A stretch of DNA of 64,000 nucleotides from Nocardioides baculatus (GCF_016735675.1 NZ_JAERSG010000005.1:124001-188000); one strand, 5' to 3'. Positions 33,964 through 42,684 are shown, numbered from the stretch's first letter. Notes: generated from the sequence alone by a model not told the origin. Program-made: numbers and translations.

Positions 33964-34049
33964 AAGTCCCCGGATATCCGGGGACCTAGCCGCTGACAGG
34001 TAGAGATCTCTACCTGTAAGCGGGCAAGTCACCGGATATCCGGGGACTT
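33964..34049. repeat. Three consecutive palindromes (family C), terminator-like
   Basis: GTCCCCGGATATCCGGGGAC (33966-33985), then a 22-base perfect palindrome centred on AGAGATCTCT (33996-34017), then a near-perfect 24-base one (34026-34049) repeating the first with one change (AAGTCACCGGATATCCGG). Outer copies can also pair with each other. Located between convergent genes; the last palindrome overlaps the end of the 5-FCL gene. Confidence 0.85.
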
Positions 34050-34640
34050 CAGGGCCACGACCCCCGACGACGTGAGCGCGAAGCCGACCCGTACGTCGTG
34101 GGGATCGCTGGGCACGTCGAGGCCGACCTCGTCGTCGTACAGCACCACGGCGACCGGGGTGCCGGAGGTGATCCGGGGCAGGGCGCGGTCGTAGCAGCCG
34201 CCGCCCTGGCCGAGCCGGGCACCGGTCGAGGAGACGGCGGTCCCCGGCACGAGCACGACGTCGGCCTGCGCGATCGCGTCCCTGCCCAGGCGCGGTCCGG
34301 TCGGCTCGAGCAACCCCCGCACAGCCGGCGCCAGCCCTGACCGGCCGGCGTAGACCGCCCAGTCGAGGTCGAGGCCCGCGACCACGACCGGCAGCAGCAC
34401 GCGCTTGCCGGCGGCGGCGAGCGCGTCGATGAGGAGGCCGGTGCCGGGCTCGCTGCCGACGGACACGTAGACCGCCACGGTGGCGGCGTCGCGCACGGGC
34501 GCCCAGGCCAGCGCGACCTCCGCGACCGCCGAGGAGAAGCGGGCCGCGGCATCCAGGGGGCGCCGCTTGCGCCCGGCCATCACCTGGTCGCGGAGTGCGC
34601 TCTTGGCGAACCTGCTGTCGGCCGACTGTGGTGAGTCCAC
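34029..34640 (-). CDS. 5-formyltetrahydrofolate cyclo-ligase
   Basis: A 203-residue ATP-dependent enzyme converting 5-formyl-THF to 5,10-methenyl-THF. Family marks: KSALRDQVMAGRK at the N-terminus (ATP-binding basic residues), VAVYVSVGSEPGT, KRVLLPVV, DVVLVPGTAVSSTGARLGQGGGCYDRAL (the central G-x-G-G-G-x-Y-D motif) and VAVVLYDDEV. The final residues VALKSPDIR and stop come from the third palindrome of family C. The GTG start is leaderless (TAGGCT on its strand, 34647-34652) and its -10 box overlaps that of the divergent UGPase gene. The position next to UGPase matches the mycobacterial order. Confidence 0.93.
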   Translation of the reverse strand: MDSPQSADSRFAKSALRDQVMAGRKRRPLDAAARFSSAVAEVALAWAPVRDAATVAVYVSVGSEPGTGLLIDALAAAGKRVLLPVVVAGLDLDWAVYAGRSGLAPAVRGLLEPTGPRLGRDAIAQADVVLVPGTAVSSTGARLGQGGGCYDRALPRITSGTPVAVVLYDDEVGLDVPSDPHDVRVGFALTSSGVVALKSPDIR

Positions 34641-34665
34641 CTGAGCAGCCTACGATCGAAGCATG
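34638..34665. promoter_or_regulatory. Divergent leaderless promoters sharing -10 bases
   Basis: The 22 bases between the two start codons contain TACGAT (34651-34656, plus strand) and TAGGCT (34652-34647, minus strand). They share the TA at 34651-34652, and each is followed by exactly six bases and then ATG or GTG. RNA polymerase could not open both at once. Confidence 0.7.
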
Positions 34666-36066
34666 GCAAGCAAGGGCAACGCCCGTGGCCTCGACCTGGC
34701 ACGGGAGAAGATGCGCGGGGCCGGGGTCGACGCGGTCGCGATCGACACGTTCGCGCACTACTACCGGCTACTGGAGCACGGCGAGACCGGCATGATCGCC
34801 GAGGACACGATCGAGCCGCTCGACATGGAGGCGCTGGCCGACGTCGACGTCCCCGACGACGTCGCGGCCGAGGCGATCGGCAAGACCGCTGTCGTGAAGC
34901 TCAACGGCGGCCTCGGCACGTCGATGGGCATGGAGCGCGCGAAGTCGCTGCTGTGCGTACGTCGCGGGCTGAGCTTCCTCGACATCATCGCCCGTCAGGT
35001 GCTGCACCTCCGCACGCAGTACGACGCCACCCTGCCGCTGCTGTTCATGAACTCCTTCCGCACCTCGGCCGACACCATGGCCGCGCTCGAGCGCTACGAG
35101 GGCCTGCCCGTCGACGGCCTGCCGCTGGAGTTCCTCCAGAACAAGGAGCCCAAGCTCCTCGCCGCCAACCTGATGCCGGCGGCCTACCCCAAGGCGCCCG
35201 ACCTCGAGTGGTGCCCGCCCGGCCACGGCGACATCTACACCGCGCTGCGCGGCACCGGGCTGCTCGCGCGGCTCAAGGACGCCGGCTACCGCTACGTTTT
35301 CGTCTCCAACTCCGACAACCTCGGCGCCGTCCCCGACGCGCGTGTCGCGGGCTGGTTCGCCCAGAGCGGTGCGCCGTTCGCGATCGAGGCCGTGCGCCGT
35401 ACGCCCTCCGACCGCAAGGGCGGCCACTTCGCCCGCCGCAAGAGCGACGGCCGCATCGTGCTGCGCGAGACCGCGCAGACCCTCGACGCCGACCGGGACG
35501 CGCTCGCCGACCTCGACCGCCACAAGTACTGCTCGACCAACAACCTCTGGTTCGACATCGACGCGATGGTCGACACCCTCGACGCGCGCGGCGGCATCCT
35601 CGGCCTGCCTCTCATCAAGAACGTCAAGCACCTCGACCCGGCCGACAGGTCGACCCCCGAGGTGATCCAGGTGGAGACCGCGATGGGTGCGGCGATCGAG
35701 GTCTTCGAGGGCGCCCTCACGATCGAGGTCGGCCGTGAGCGGTTCGTGCCGGTGAAGACCACCGACGACCTGCTCGTGCTCCGCTCCGACGTCTACGACC
35801 TCGGCAAGGACTTCGTGCTCGACCGGACCGGTGACGAGGTGCCCTACGTCTCGCTCGACGGCGACTTCTACAAGCTCGTGGGCGACTTCGACAAGCGGTT
35901 CCCCGAGGGTGCACCCTCGCTGCGCGAGGCCGACGCGTTCCGCGTCGAGGGTGACTGGACCTTCGGTCGTGACGTGAAGGTCGTCGGCGACGTGTCGCTC
36001 GCCTCCTCCTCGGCGCAGCGGGTCGAGGGCGGCACCGTCCTCGACGAGCAGGAGCAGCATGCCTGA
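34663..36066 (+). CDS. UTP-glucose-1-phosphate uridylyltransferase, eukaryotic type
   Basis: A 467-residue UDP-glucose pyrophosphorylase of the UDPGP (eukaryotic UGP) family, making UDP-glucose for wall glycans and other sugars. The nucleotide-binding block is VVKLNGGLGTSMGMERAKSLL. It is followed by PLLFMNSFRTSADTMAAL, LEFLQNKEPKLLAANL, GHGDIYTALRGTGLLARL, YVFVSNSDNLGA, the conserved HFARRKSDGRIVLRETAQ and KYCSTNNLWFDIDAM. This is not the roughly 300-residue bacterial GalU fold, although it occupies the place galU holds in M. tuberculosis. The ATG is leaderless. Its stop overlaps moeA by eight bases. Confidence 0.93.
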   Translation: MASKGNARGLDLAREKMRGAGVDAVAIDTFAHYYRLLEHGETGMIAEDTIEPLDMEALADVDVPDDVAAEAIGKTAVVKLNGGLGTSMGMERAKSLLCVRRGLSFLDIIARQVLHLRTQYDATLPLLFMNSFRTSADTMAALERYEGLPVDGLPLEFLQNKEPKLLAANLMPAAYPKAPDLEWCPPGHGDIYTALRGTGLLARLKDAGYRYVFVSNSDNLGAVPDARVAGWFAQSGAPFAIEAVRRTPSDRKGGHFARRKSDGRIVLRETAQTLDADRDALADLDRHKYCSTNNLWFDIDAMVDTLDARGGILGLPLIKNVKHLDPADRSTPEVIQVETAMGAAIEVFEGALTIEVGRERFVPVKTTDDLLVLRSDVYDLGKDFVLDRTGDEVPYVSLDGDFYKLVGDFDKRFPEGAPSLREADAFRVEGDWTFGRDVKVVGDVSLASSSAQRVEGGTVLDEQEQHA

Positions 36067-37300
36067 CCCGCACCCCGGCCTCCTCCCGGTGGAGGACTAC
36101 GTCGAGCGCATCCTCGCCACGATCTCGCCGCTCCCGGCGTTCCCGCAGCCGCTGATGGAGGCGCTCGGCCTCGCCCTGGCCGAGGACGTCGTCGCGCCGA
36201 TCTCGCTGCCGAGCTTCGACAACTCCGCGATGGACGGGTACGCCGTGGTCGCCGACGACGTCGCCGGCGCCACCCAGGACGCCCCCGTCGTGCTTCCGGT
36301 CGTCGGCGAGATCGGGGCCGGCCAGTCCTCGATCCTCGCGATGTCCCCGGGCACCGCGGTCAAGATCATGACCGGTGCGCCGGTCCCGGCAGGTGCGACC
36401 ACGGTCGTCCCCTACGAGTGGACCGACCGCGGCGTCGCGCAGGTGCGCATCGACCGGCCGGCGACGGTCGGCCAGCACATCCGGCCGACCGGCGACGACA
36501 TCGCCGAGGGCGACATGCTCCTGGAGGAGGGCACCGTCCTGGGGCCGCGCCACCTCGGCATGCTGGCCGCGGTGGGCCGCGCGACCGTACGCACCCGTCC
36601 GCGACCGCGGGTCGTGGTGATCTCCACCGGATCCGAGCTCCGTGACCCCGGTACGCCGCTGGGCCACGACTCGATCTACGACGGCAACTCCTACCTGCTG
36701 GCCGCGGCCGCCCGCGCCGCCGGTGCCATCGCCTACCGCGTCGGGATCGTCCCTGACGAGTCGCACGCCTTCACCGAGGCGCTGAGCGACCAGCTCGTGC
36801 GTGCCGACATCGTCGTCACGAGCGGTGGCGTGAGCGAGGGCGACTTCGACGTCGTCAAGGAGTCGCTGTCCCAGCACGGCACGATGTGGTTCGGCGGCGT
36901 CGGCATGCAGCCCGGCAAGCCCCAGGGCTTCGGCACGATCGGCGAGGACGACACCCCGGTCTTCACGCTGCCCGGAAACCCGGTGTCGTCCTACGTCTCC
37001 TTCGAGATGTTCGTGCTGCCCGCCATCCGCCGGATGATGGGCAAGCTGCCCTACTCCCGCCCACTCGGCCGGGCACGGCTCACGCACGGCCTGTCCTCGC
37101 CCGCGGGCAAGGTGCAGCTGGTGCGCGGGCTGTTCGACACCGACCGCGGCGGCAGCTTCGTCTCGCCGGTGGGCGGCCACGGCTCCCACCTCCTCGGTGA
37201 CCTCGCCACGTCGAACTGCCTCATCGAGGTGCCGGCCGACGTGACCTCCATCGCCGCGGGCGAGATGGTCGGGGTCCGCAAGCTGGACGAGGAGTTCTGA
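36059..37300 (+). CDS. moeA: Molybdopterin molybdotransferase
   Basis: A 413-residue enzyme inserting molybdate into adenylated molybdopterin. Signature blocks: [86 protein letters not shown], and [21 protein letters not shown], ending in a domain IV beta barrel. The ATG lies inside the end of the UGPase gene and the stop overlaps moaC by one base (TGATG), so translation is coupled. With moaC and mogA it forms a molybdenum cofactor cluster; moaA, moaD and moaE are not in the window. Confidence 0.95.
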   Translation: MPDPHPGLLPVEDYVERILATISPLPAFPQPLMEALGLALAEDVVAPISLPSFDNSAMDGYAVVADDVAGATQDAPVVLPVVGEIGAGQSSILAMSPGTAVKIMTGAPVPAGATTVVPYEWTDRGVAQVRIDRPATVGQHIRPTGDDIAEGDMLLEEGTVLGPRHLGMLAAVGRATVRTRPRPRVVVISTGSELRDPGTPLGHDSIYDGNSYLLAAAARAAGAIAYRVGIVPDESHAFTEALSDQLVRADIVVTSGGVSEGDFDVVKESLSQHGTMWFGGVGMQPGKPQGFGTIGEDDTPVFTLPGNPVSSYVSFEMFVLPAIRRMMGKLPYSRPLGRARLTHGLSSPAGKVQLVRGLFDTDRGGSFVSPVGGHGSHLLGDLATSNCLIEVPADVTSIAAGEMVGVRKLDEEF

Positions 37301-37767
37301 TGGACCGCCTCACCCACGTCGACGAGACCGGTGCCGCCCGCATGGTCGACGTCGGCGACAAGCCGGTCACGGCGCGTACGGCGTCCGCCACCGGCCGCGT
37401 CCTCGTCAGCCCCGCCGTCATCGAGCTGCTCCGCGGCCAGGGCGTGCCCAAGGGCGACGCGCTCGCCGTCGCGCGGATCGCCGGGATCATGGGCGCCAAG
37501 CAGACGCCGGCGCTGATCCCGCTGTGCCACCCGCTCTCGATCTCCGGCGTGACCGTCGACCTCACCGTGTCCGACGAGTCCGTCGACATCACCGCCACCG
37601 TCCGTACGACGGACCGCACCGGTGTCGAGATGGAGGCCCTGACCGCCGTCTCGGTCGCTGCGCTCACCGTCGTCGACATGGTCAAGGCCGTCGACAAGGC
37701 CGCGGTGATCACCGACATCCGGGTCGAGACCAAGAGCGGCGGACGCTCGGGGGACTGGACGCGATGA
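37300..37767 (+). CDS. moaC: Cyclic pyranopterin monophosphate synthase
   Basis: A 155-residue enzyme acting after MoaA in the first step of molybdenum cofactor synthesis. All family blocks are present: [90 protein letters not shown]. The conserved histidine in CHPL and the final lysine cluster form the active site. Starts at the TGATG junction with moeA and overlaps mogA by four bases. Confidence 0.96.
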   Translation: MDRLTHVDETGAARMVDVGDKPVTARTASATGRVLVSPAVIELLRGQGVPKGDALAVARIAGIMGAKQTPALIPLCHPLSISGVTVDLTVSDESVDITATVRTTDRTGVEMEALTAVSVAALTVVDMVKAVDKAAVITDIRVETKSGGRSGDWTR

Positions 37768-38240
37768 GCCTCCGGGCAGCCGTGGTCGTCGCGTCCAACC
37801 GCGCCGCGTCGGGGGTCTACGCCGACGAGACCGGGCCGCTCATCGTCGACTGGCTGCGCGGCCAGGGGTTCGACTGCGACGAGCCGGCCGTCGTCCCCGA
37901 CGGCGACCCGGTGCGCGAGGCCGTCGCGGCGGCCGTCGCGGACCGCGCCCGCGTCGTGCTCACCACCGGCGGCACCGGCCTCACGCCGACCGACCGGACG
38001 CCCGAGGCGACCGCGCCGCTCCTCGATCGCGAGGTGCCGGGCATCGCCGAGGCGATCCGCGCCGCCGGCGTCGCGAAGGGCGTCCCGACCGCGATGCTCT
38101 CGCGGGGGATCGCCGGCATCTCCGGCGACTGCCTGGTCATCAACCTCCCCGGCTCGCGCGGTGGCGTGAAGGACGGGCTGGGTGTCCTCGAGCCGGTGCT
38201 GCGCCACGCGGTCGAGCAGGTCGTCGGGAGCGACCACTGA
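37764..38240 (+). CDS. MogA/MoaB-type molybdopterin adenylyltransferase
   Basis: A 158-residue MoCF-domain protein, adenylating molybdopterin before MoeA. Motifs: [48 protein letters not shown] (the G-G-T-G nucleotide loop), and [22 protein letters not shown]. The single domain suits MogA/MoaB rather than fused Cnx-type proteins. ATGA overlap with moaC. The next gene, a RimJ-type acetyltransferase, begins within about 60 bases on the same strand, as in mycobacteria. Confidence 0.93.
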   Translation: MSLRAAVVVASNRAASGVYADETGPLIVDWLRGQGFDCDEPAVVPDGDPVREAVAAAVADRARVVLTTGGTGLTPTDRTPEATAPLLDREVPGIAEAIRAAGVAKGVPTAMLSRGIAGISGDCLVINLPGSRGGVKDGLGVLEPVLRHAVEQVVGSDH

Positions 38241-38296
38241 GCACGCTGAGCGGGACCGCGCCCGGCTGGCCGGCCCGACTCGAGTCGCACGGCGTC

Positions 38297-38836
38297 GTGG
38301 TCCGGTCGCTTCGACGGTCGGACGCCGACGAGTGGCAGGCGGTGCGTGCCCGCAACCACGACTGGCTGCGTCCGTGGGACGCGACGGTCCCGCCCGGCGC
38401 CAGCCCGCGCCCGTCGTCGTACAAGATGGTCACCCGCTCCCTGCTCCACCAGGCCCGGCAGGGGCAGTGCCTGCCTTTCGTCGTGGAGGTCGACGGCAGG
38501 TTCGTCGGGCAGGTGACGGTCAGCAACGTGTCGCGCGGGTCGGCCCAGTGGGCGTCGATCGGCTACTGGCTGTCCATGGACGTCGCCGGGCGCGGTGTCG
38601 CGCCGCGTGCCGTCGCGATGGTGATCGACCACTGCTTCGGTCCGGTGGGGCTGCACCGCGTCGAGATATGCGTGCGCCCGGAGAACACCAACTCGCTGCG
38701 CGTCGTGGAGAAGCTCGGCCTCGAGCAGGTCGGCTACGCGCCGCGCTTCCTCCACATCGACGGCGCGTGGCGCGACCACCGGGTCTTCGCGGTCACCGTC
38801 GAGGAGTGCCCCGAGGGGATCGCCGCGAGACTGTAA
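38297..38836 (+). CDS. RimJ-like GNAT acetyltransferase
   Basis: A GNAT enzyme of the RimJ/RimL type, possibly acetylating a protein N-terminus. Motif A is seen at IGYWLSMDVAGRGVAPRAVAMVIDHCF (the G-R-G-V-A loop) and motif B at LHRVEICVRPENTNSLRVVEKLGLEQVG. The GTG at 38297 gives 179 residues, but similarity to the family seems to begin earlier: the same frame upstream reads WPARLESHGVVVRSLRRSDADEW. No ATG/GTG/TTG lies in frame between the mogA stop and 38297; a CTG at 38246 is the only upstream candidate. The start is therefore uncertain. Synteny with Rv0995 (rimJ) supports the name. Confidence 0.85.
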   Translation: MVRSLRRSDADEWQAVRARNHDWLRPWDATVPPGASPRPSSYKMVTRSLLHQARQGQCLPFVVEVDGRFVGQVTVSNVSRGSAQWASIGYWLSMDVAGRGVAPRAVAMVIDHCFGPVGLHRVEICVRPENTNSLRVVEKLGLEQVGYAPRFLHIDGAWRDHRVFAVTVEECPEGIAARL

Positions 38837-38917
38837 ACACACCAGTCACACCAGTAGTTCTGCGACACACCACTTGACATCCGCCCCGCTCGTGCTCGGC
38901 GCTCCTACGCTGCGAGC

Positions 38918-39823
38918 GTGGACCTGAGCGCTCTCATCTTCGTCGCCCTTGCCGTGGCGTGGGCCGTCTACCTGATCCCCAAGGCCCTCAAGCACCACGA
39001 CGAGGTGGTCCGCAGCCGGTCGGTCGAGAAGTTCTCGCACACGATGCGCATCCTCGCGCGTCGAGAGCCGGTCGACCGCCGCAACGCCCGCCTGGTCGTC
39101 GCGCCCATCCGCGCCCGCCTCCGGCCGCCCGTCGAGACCAAGGCGCACGCGCCGGTCGAGCCCGTGGCCACGGTCACCACTGCCGTACGCCGCGAGGTGA
39201 CGACGTCCGTCAGCGCCCGTCGTACGGCTCCCGCGACCGAGCGCGCCTCCGCCCGCCGTGCCGCCAAGCGCCGCCGCAACGTGCTCGCGCTCATCGCCCT
39301 CGCCAACGCCGTCGTGGTCGGCCTCGCCGTCGCCTCGGTCATCACCTGGCCGTGGGTCGCCGTCCCGGCCGGTGTCCTTGTCGCGTGGCTGGTCGCGTGC
39401 CGCGTCTCCGTGCGCGCCGAGCGCCGCCAGCGCGACGCCCGTGGCGCCATCGAGATCGGCTACCCGCCGCTCGTCGACGACGACCGCGACCTGACCGGCG
39501 AGCTGCCGGTGACACCGCCCCAGCCCCGCATCCCCGCCGCGCCGGTCGAGCCCAGCGAGGAGGCGCCCGTCGAGGCCCCCGCGGTGGTCGCCACGCCGCC
39601 CGCTGCGCCGGTCCCGGGCGGCTGGGACATGGTTCCCACGACGCTCCCGACCTACGTGGGCAAGCCCGCCGCCCAGCGCCGTACGGTCTCCACGATCGAC
39701 CTCGACTCCACCGGCGTCTGGTCGAGCGGCCGCAACGACGAGGACTCCGCCCTCGCCCGCTCCGCCGAGCAGTCCGCCAAGACCGCTCGCGACGCCGACG
39801 ACCGCCGGGCCAGCGGCGCCTGA
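38918..39823 (+). CDS. sepX: SepX/GlpR-like divisome membrane protein
   Basis: A 301-residue membrane protein. A first TM helix is at the very N-terminus (LSALIFVALAVAWAVYLIPKAL), followed by HHDEVVRSRSVEKFSHTMRIL, a conserved actinobacterial block. Two central TM helices (about residues 126-165: VLALIALANAVVVGLAVASVITWPWVAVPAGVLVAWLVA) precede a long disordered cytoplasmic tail rich in Pro and Ala. This layout and its place after moeA and rimJ match SepX (GlpR in Corynebacterium), which takes part in cell division in Streptomyces. The GTG is leaderless (TACGCT at 38906-38911). Function is by homology and synteny. Confidence 0.8.
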   Translation: MDLSALIFVALAVAWAVYLIPKALKHHDEVVRSRSVEKFSHTMRILARREPVDRRNARLVVAPIRARLRPPVETKAHAPVEPVATVTTAVRREVTTSVSARRTAPATERASARRAAKRRRNVLALIALANAVVVGLAVASVITWPWVAVPAGVLVAWLVACRVSVRAERRQRDARGAIEIGYPPLVDDDRDLTGELPVTPPQPRIPAAPVEPSEEAPVEAPAVVATPPAAPVPGGWDMVPTTLPTYVGKPAAQRRTVSTIDLDSTGVWSSGRNDEDSALARSAEQSAKTARDADDRRASGA

Positions 39824-39903
39824 CGCGGCACCGATCAGGGGGAGGGCCGATTCGGTCGGCCCTGAATCGCTCGTGTATCTTGGCGTCGCGCCGTGAGGCG
39901 CCT

Positions 39904-39979
<76 letters not shown>

Positions 39980-39985
39980 GAAAGA

Positions 39986-40023
39986 AACCGCCCGCCACCT
40001 GCGAGAGCAGGCGGCGGGCGGTT
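39986..40023 (+). terminator. Terminator after tRNA-Ala
   Basis: AACCGCCCGCC (39986-39996) and GGCGGGCGGTT (40013-40023), perfect 11-base arms extended by CCTGC/GCAGG around the loop. It begins seven bases after the tRNA CCA. Confidence 0.9.
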
Positions 40024-40151
40024 CTGCGTCCGGGTCCTCGGCCGGCGACCTCGAGACACGGGGACAGGCGGGACCTCTCGCTTGTATCCTCGAGCCAGCC
40101 CTCGTCGCGGGACCGGGCTGATGGTCACCACGAGAGAGACGCGGACTGCCC

Positions 40152-40802
40152 GTGGACATCCACTCCTTCCCCGGCGAACGTTCCCCCGGCATCGTCGCCC
40201 CGTTCAGGTACGACGTGGTGAACGACCGGTGGCACTGGTCGGACGCGCTCTACGAGCTCCACGGCTACGTGCCGCGCGAGATCCCGCCCACGACCAGCGC
40301 CCTGATGCACCACAAGCACCCCGACGACAGGGATCGCGCGGCAGGGGTCTTCTCTGCCGTGGTCCGCGACGGCGGGACCTACAGCTGCTACCACCGCATC
40401 GTGCGTCGCAACAAGAAGGTGCTCTCCGTGGTGAGCGTGGGGACGTCGCTCCTCGACCCGGACGGCCGGACGGTCGAGATCCAGGGCTACTACATCGACC
40501 TGACGCAGGCGCGGCGCGACGAGACCCAGGCCGACGTGGAGGTCGCCCTCGCCAGGAAGGCCGCGGCCGGCCCGGTCATCGAGCAGGCCAAGGGCATGCT
40601 CATGCTGGCAGGGGGCTGCACGGCCGACGAGGCGTTCGAGCGGCTGCGGCTGTGCTCGCAGCTCGCGAACCGCAAGGTCGCCGACATCGCCCAGATGCTG
40701 GTCGAGTCCCCCGGCAGGAGCGCCGCCGACGGGACGACCGGGATCCTGGAGTGGCTGGCCCGAGCAGGCGAGGACGCCGCCACCGGTCCCGTGTCCGTCT
40801 GA
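40152..40802 (+). CDS. PAS-ANTAR domain regulator
   Basis: A 216-residue soluble regulator. The N-terminal half is a PAS domain (about residues 18-115): FRYDVVNDRWHWSDALYELHGYVPREIPPT, HPDDRDRA, TYSCYHRIVRRNKKVLSV, EIQGYYIDLTQARR. The C-terminal part is an ANTAR RNA-binding domain: GPVIEQAKGMLMLAGGCTADEAFERLRLCSQLANRKVADIAQMLVE. ANTAR proteins bind tandem hairpins in nascent RNA to prevent termination; the PAS sensor would control this. GTG start; a possible -10 (TATCCT) lies about 65 bases upstream. No dual-hexaloop target was recognised in the window. Confidence 0.9.
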   Translation: MDIHSFPGERSPGIVAPFRYDVVNDRWHWSDALYELHGYVPREIPPTTSALMHHKHPDDRDRAAGVFSAVVRDGGTYSCYHRIVRRNKKVLSVVSVGTSLLDPDGRTVEIQGYYIDLTQARRDETQADVEVALARKAAAGPVIEQAKGMLMLAGGCTADEAFERLRLCSQLANRKVADIAQMLVESPGRSAADGTTGILEWLARAGEDAATGPVSV

Positions 40803-40829
40803 CGCCGGGTCCTCGACGTCACCGGTGGC

Positions 40830-41435
40830 TCACGCGGTGACGAGGTCCGGGTTCTGGAGCCGGTCCCGCAGGCTGTGCAGCGCTGTCCTGATCCGGGTCT
40901 TCGTCGTCCCCACCGGCGCCTGCATCAGGTGCGCCACGGTCGTGTACGTGTGCCCGTCCAGGTAGGCCAGCTCCAGGGCCCGCCGCTGCGGCGCCGGAAG
41001 CAGCGCCAGCGCCTCGCCCAGCATCGACGCGTTCAGACGCGCGGTGGCGAGGTCGGCCGTCGCGTCGAGGGCTGTGGCGCTGTCCTGCTCGTCGTGCCAG
41101 GTGGCGTCCCGGCGCTGTGCGGAGCTGAGCGACCGGACCCTGTCCACCGCCCGGTGGTGAGCCATCGCGAGCATCCAGCCTTGGGCCGATCCGCGGAGGG
41201 GATCGAAGCGGGCAGCGTTGCGCCAGATCTCGACGAACACCTCCTGGGTGACCTCCTCGGCGTGGTGGTGGTCGCGCACGACGCGCAGGACCAGGCCGTG
41301 CACCCGGCTGGCCATGAGGTCGTACAGCTCGGCGAACGCGTCGTGGTCCCCGGCTCCTGCGTCTCGTAGTCGCAGCGTGACCGGGTCCTCGAGGCGGTGA
41401 CGAGCCGGGTTGGCTCTCCGTGCGGCAGGGTGCAT
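40830..41435 (-). CDS. sigK: ECF sigma factor, SigK-like
   Basis: A 201-residue extracytoplasmic-function sigma factor. Region 2 reads AGDHDAFAELYDLMASRVHGLVLRVVRDHHHAEEVTQEVFVEIWRNAARFDPLRGSAQGWMLAMAHHRAVDRVRS, closely matching the SigK group; region 4 is LGEALALLPAPQRRALELAYLDGHTYTTVAHLMQAPVGTTKTRIRTALHSLRDRL. In mycobacteria SigK is held by the redox-sensitive membrane anti-sigma RskA, but no such gene is adjacent here. The ATG at 41435 has GGAG upstream. The roughly 200 bases upstream are intergenic and include a CACCC-CTAT-GGGTG palindrome near 41548-41561. Confidence 0.85.
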   Translation of the reverse strand: MHPAARRANPARHRLEDPVTLRLRDAGAGDHDAFAELYDLMASRVHGLVLRVVRDHHHAEEVTQEVFVEIWRNAARFDPLRGSAQGWMLAMAHHRAVDRVRSLSSAQRRDATWHDEQDSATALDATADLATARLNASMLGEALALLPAPQRRALELAYLDGHTYTTVAHLMQAPVGTTKTRIRTALHSLRDRLQNPDLVTA

Positions 41436-41644
41436 GGCATTGCTCCGTCGAGTGACTACTCGCGGTCGAAGCCCCATTGCTTGAGAACCTGTCGTGCGAG
41501 CGTAGCCGCGCCAGTACCTCTCGCGCGGCGTTTTGATACGCGTCGACACCCCTATGGGTGCCCGGGACCGTCTTGCGTCAGGGACCGGTCAAGATCTCGT
41601 CTGGGTGCACACCGGTTCACCCAGTCCGACGTACCGTGGTGTCC

Positions 41645-41830
41645 GTGACTCGGGCGCTGGTGGCTGTGCTGGTGGGGCTGGTGATCCTGGCGGGTGGACT
41701 CGTCCTCCGGCACTCGAGCGAGGCCGCGACCCAGACGGTCGCCGAGGTGCTGGCGTTCGGGGGAGCGGTCATCGCCGTGATCGGGCTGTCTCAGCTCGTG
41801 ACCCGCTTCGTGCAGTCGCGCGAGGACTGA
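41645..41830 (+). CDS. Small two-helix membrane protein
   Basis: A 61-residue protein with two hydrophobic helices, VTRALVAVLVGLVILAGGLVLRH and VAEVLAFGGAVIAVIGLSQLVTRFV, separated by a short polar loop. No known domain. The GTG at 41645 is chosen because TACCGT (41632-41637) lies seven bases upstream, the leaderless pattern; earlier GTGs at 41636 and 41639 would overlap that box. Convergent with the SDR gene five bases on. Function unknown. Confidence 0.6.
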   Translation: MTRALVAVLVGLVILAGGLVLRHSSEAATQTVAEVLAFGGAVIAVIGLSQLVTRFVQSRED

Positions 41831-41835
41831 CCGCC

Positions 41836-42648
41836 TCAGCGGTCCCGCAGCATCCTCTGCTGCGTACGACGCCCGCGCGCCACGACGAGGGGAGCGGCGG
41901 CGACCGCTGCCCGAGGTGACAGTGCCGCGAGCCGCGCCTGGATGCCGCGCGAGCGCGGGAGCGTGGTGACCGGTCGGGGCCGGTCGAGCACGCGGCCGAC
42001 CGCCTCGACGACCTCCTCGGGTCGGAGGAGCTTGCCGGAGAACGACAGCGCGGCGGCCGGGTCGTCCAGCTTGTCGTGGAGCATCGGGGTCCAGATCCCG
42101 TCGGGGCAGATGCACGAGATGTCGATGTTGCGGATCTTCGCGAGCCGCAGGTCGGCGATCGTGCTCAGCGAGAACCCGATCGCGGCGTGCTTCGAGGCGG
42201 CGTACACCGCCTCGCCGGGCACCGGCGCAAGGCCGGCGAGCGAGACGATGTTGACCACGTGACCGCCGCGCTCGCGCATCGCCTCGATGGCCGCGACCGT
42301 GCCGTTGACCGTGCCGAGCGCGTTGACCTCGAGCATCAGCCGGCGGGCCTGCGCATCCTGCTCCCAGGCCGGGCCGGTGACGAGGACGCCGGCGTTGTTG
42401 ACCCAGACGGCGAGCCGACCGGCGCGCTCGACGATCTCGTCGCACGCCGCGGCGACCGCCACCTCGTCGCGTACGTCGAGCGCACGGGCGCTGGCGCGCG
42501 GACCGAGCTCCGCGGCCACCGCCGCGGCGGCCTCGCCGTCGAGGTCGGTCACCAGGACCTCGTGGCCGCGGTCGACGAGGAGGCCGGCGATGAGCCGGCC
42601 GAGCCCGCGGCCCGCTCCGGTGACGACGGCTCCAGCACGGGTGGTCAT
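41836..42648 (-). CDS. Short-chain dehydrogenase/reductase
   Basis: A 270-residue classical SDR. The NAD(P) loop is VVTGAGRGLGRLIAGLLVDRG; D at VTDLDGEAAAAV suggests NAD preference. NNAGVLVTG, the catalytic serine in NIVSLAGLAP and the Y-x-x-x-K in YAASKHAAIG follow. The C-terminus RGRRTQQRMLRDR is basic. The substrate is unknown. The ATG at 42648 follows TACTGT by eight bases; a GTG at 42654 would add two residues. Divergent from the membrane protein at 42685, with only 36 bases between starts. Confidence 0.9.
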   Translation of the reverse strand: MTTRAGAVVTGAGRGLGRLIAGLLVDRGHEVLVTDLDGEAAAAVAAELGPRASARALDVRDEVAVAAACDEIVERAGRLAVWVNNAGVLVTGPAWEQDAQARRLMLEVNALGTVNGTVAAIEAMRERGGHVVNIVSLAGLAPVPGEAVYAASKHAAIGFSLSTIADLRLAKIRNIDISCICPDGIWTPMLHDKLDDPAAALSFSGKLLRPEEVVEAVGRVLDRPRPVTTLPRSRGIQARLAALSPRAAVAAAPLVVARGRRTQQRMLRDR

Positions 42649-42684
42649 GCCCACGGACAGTAGGGCACAGATAGCGTCGGGCAG

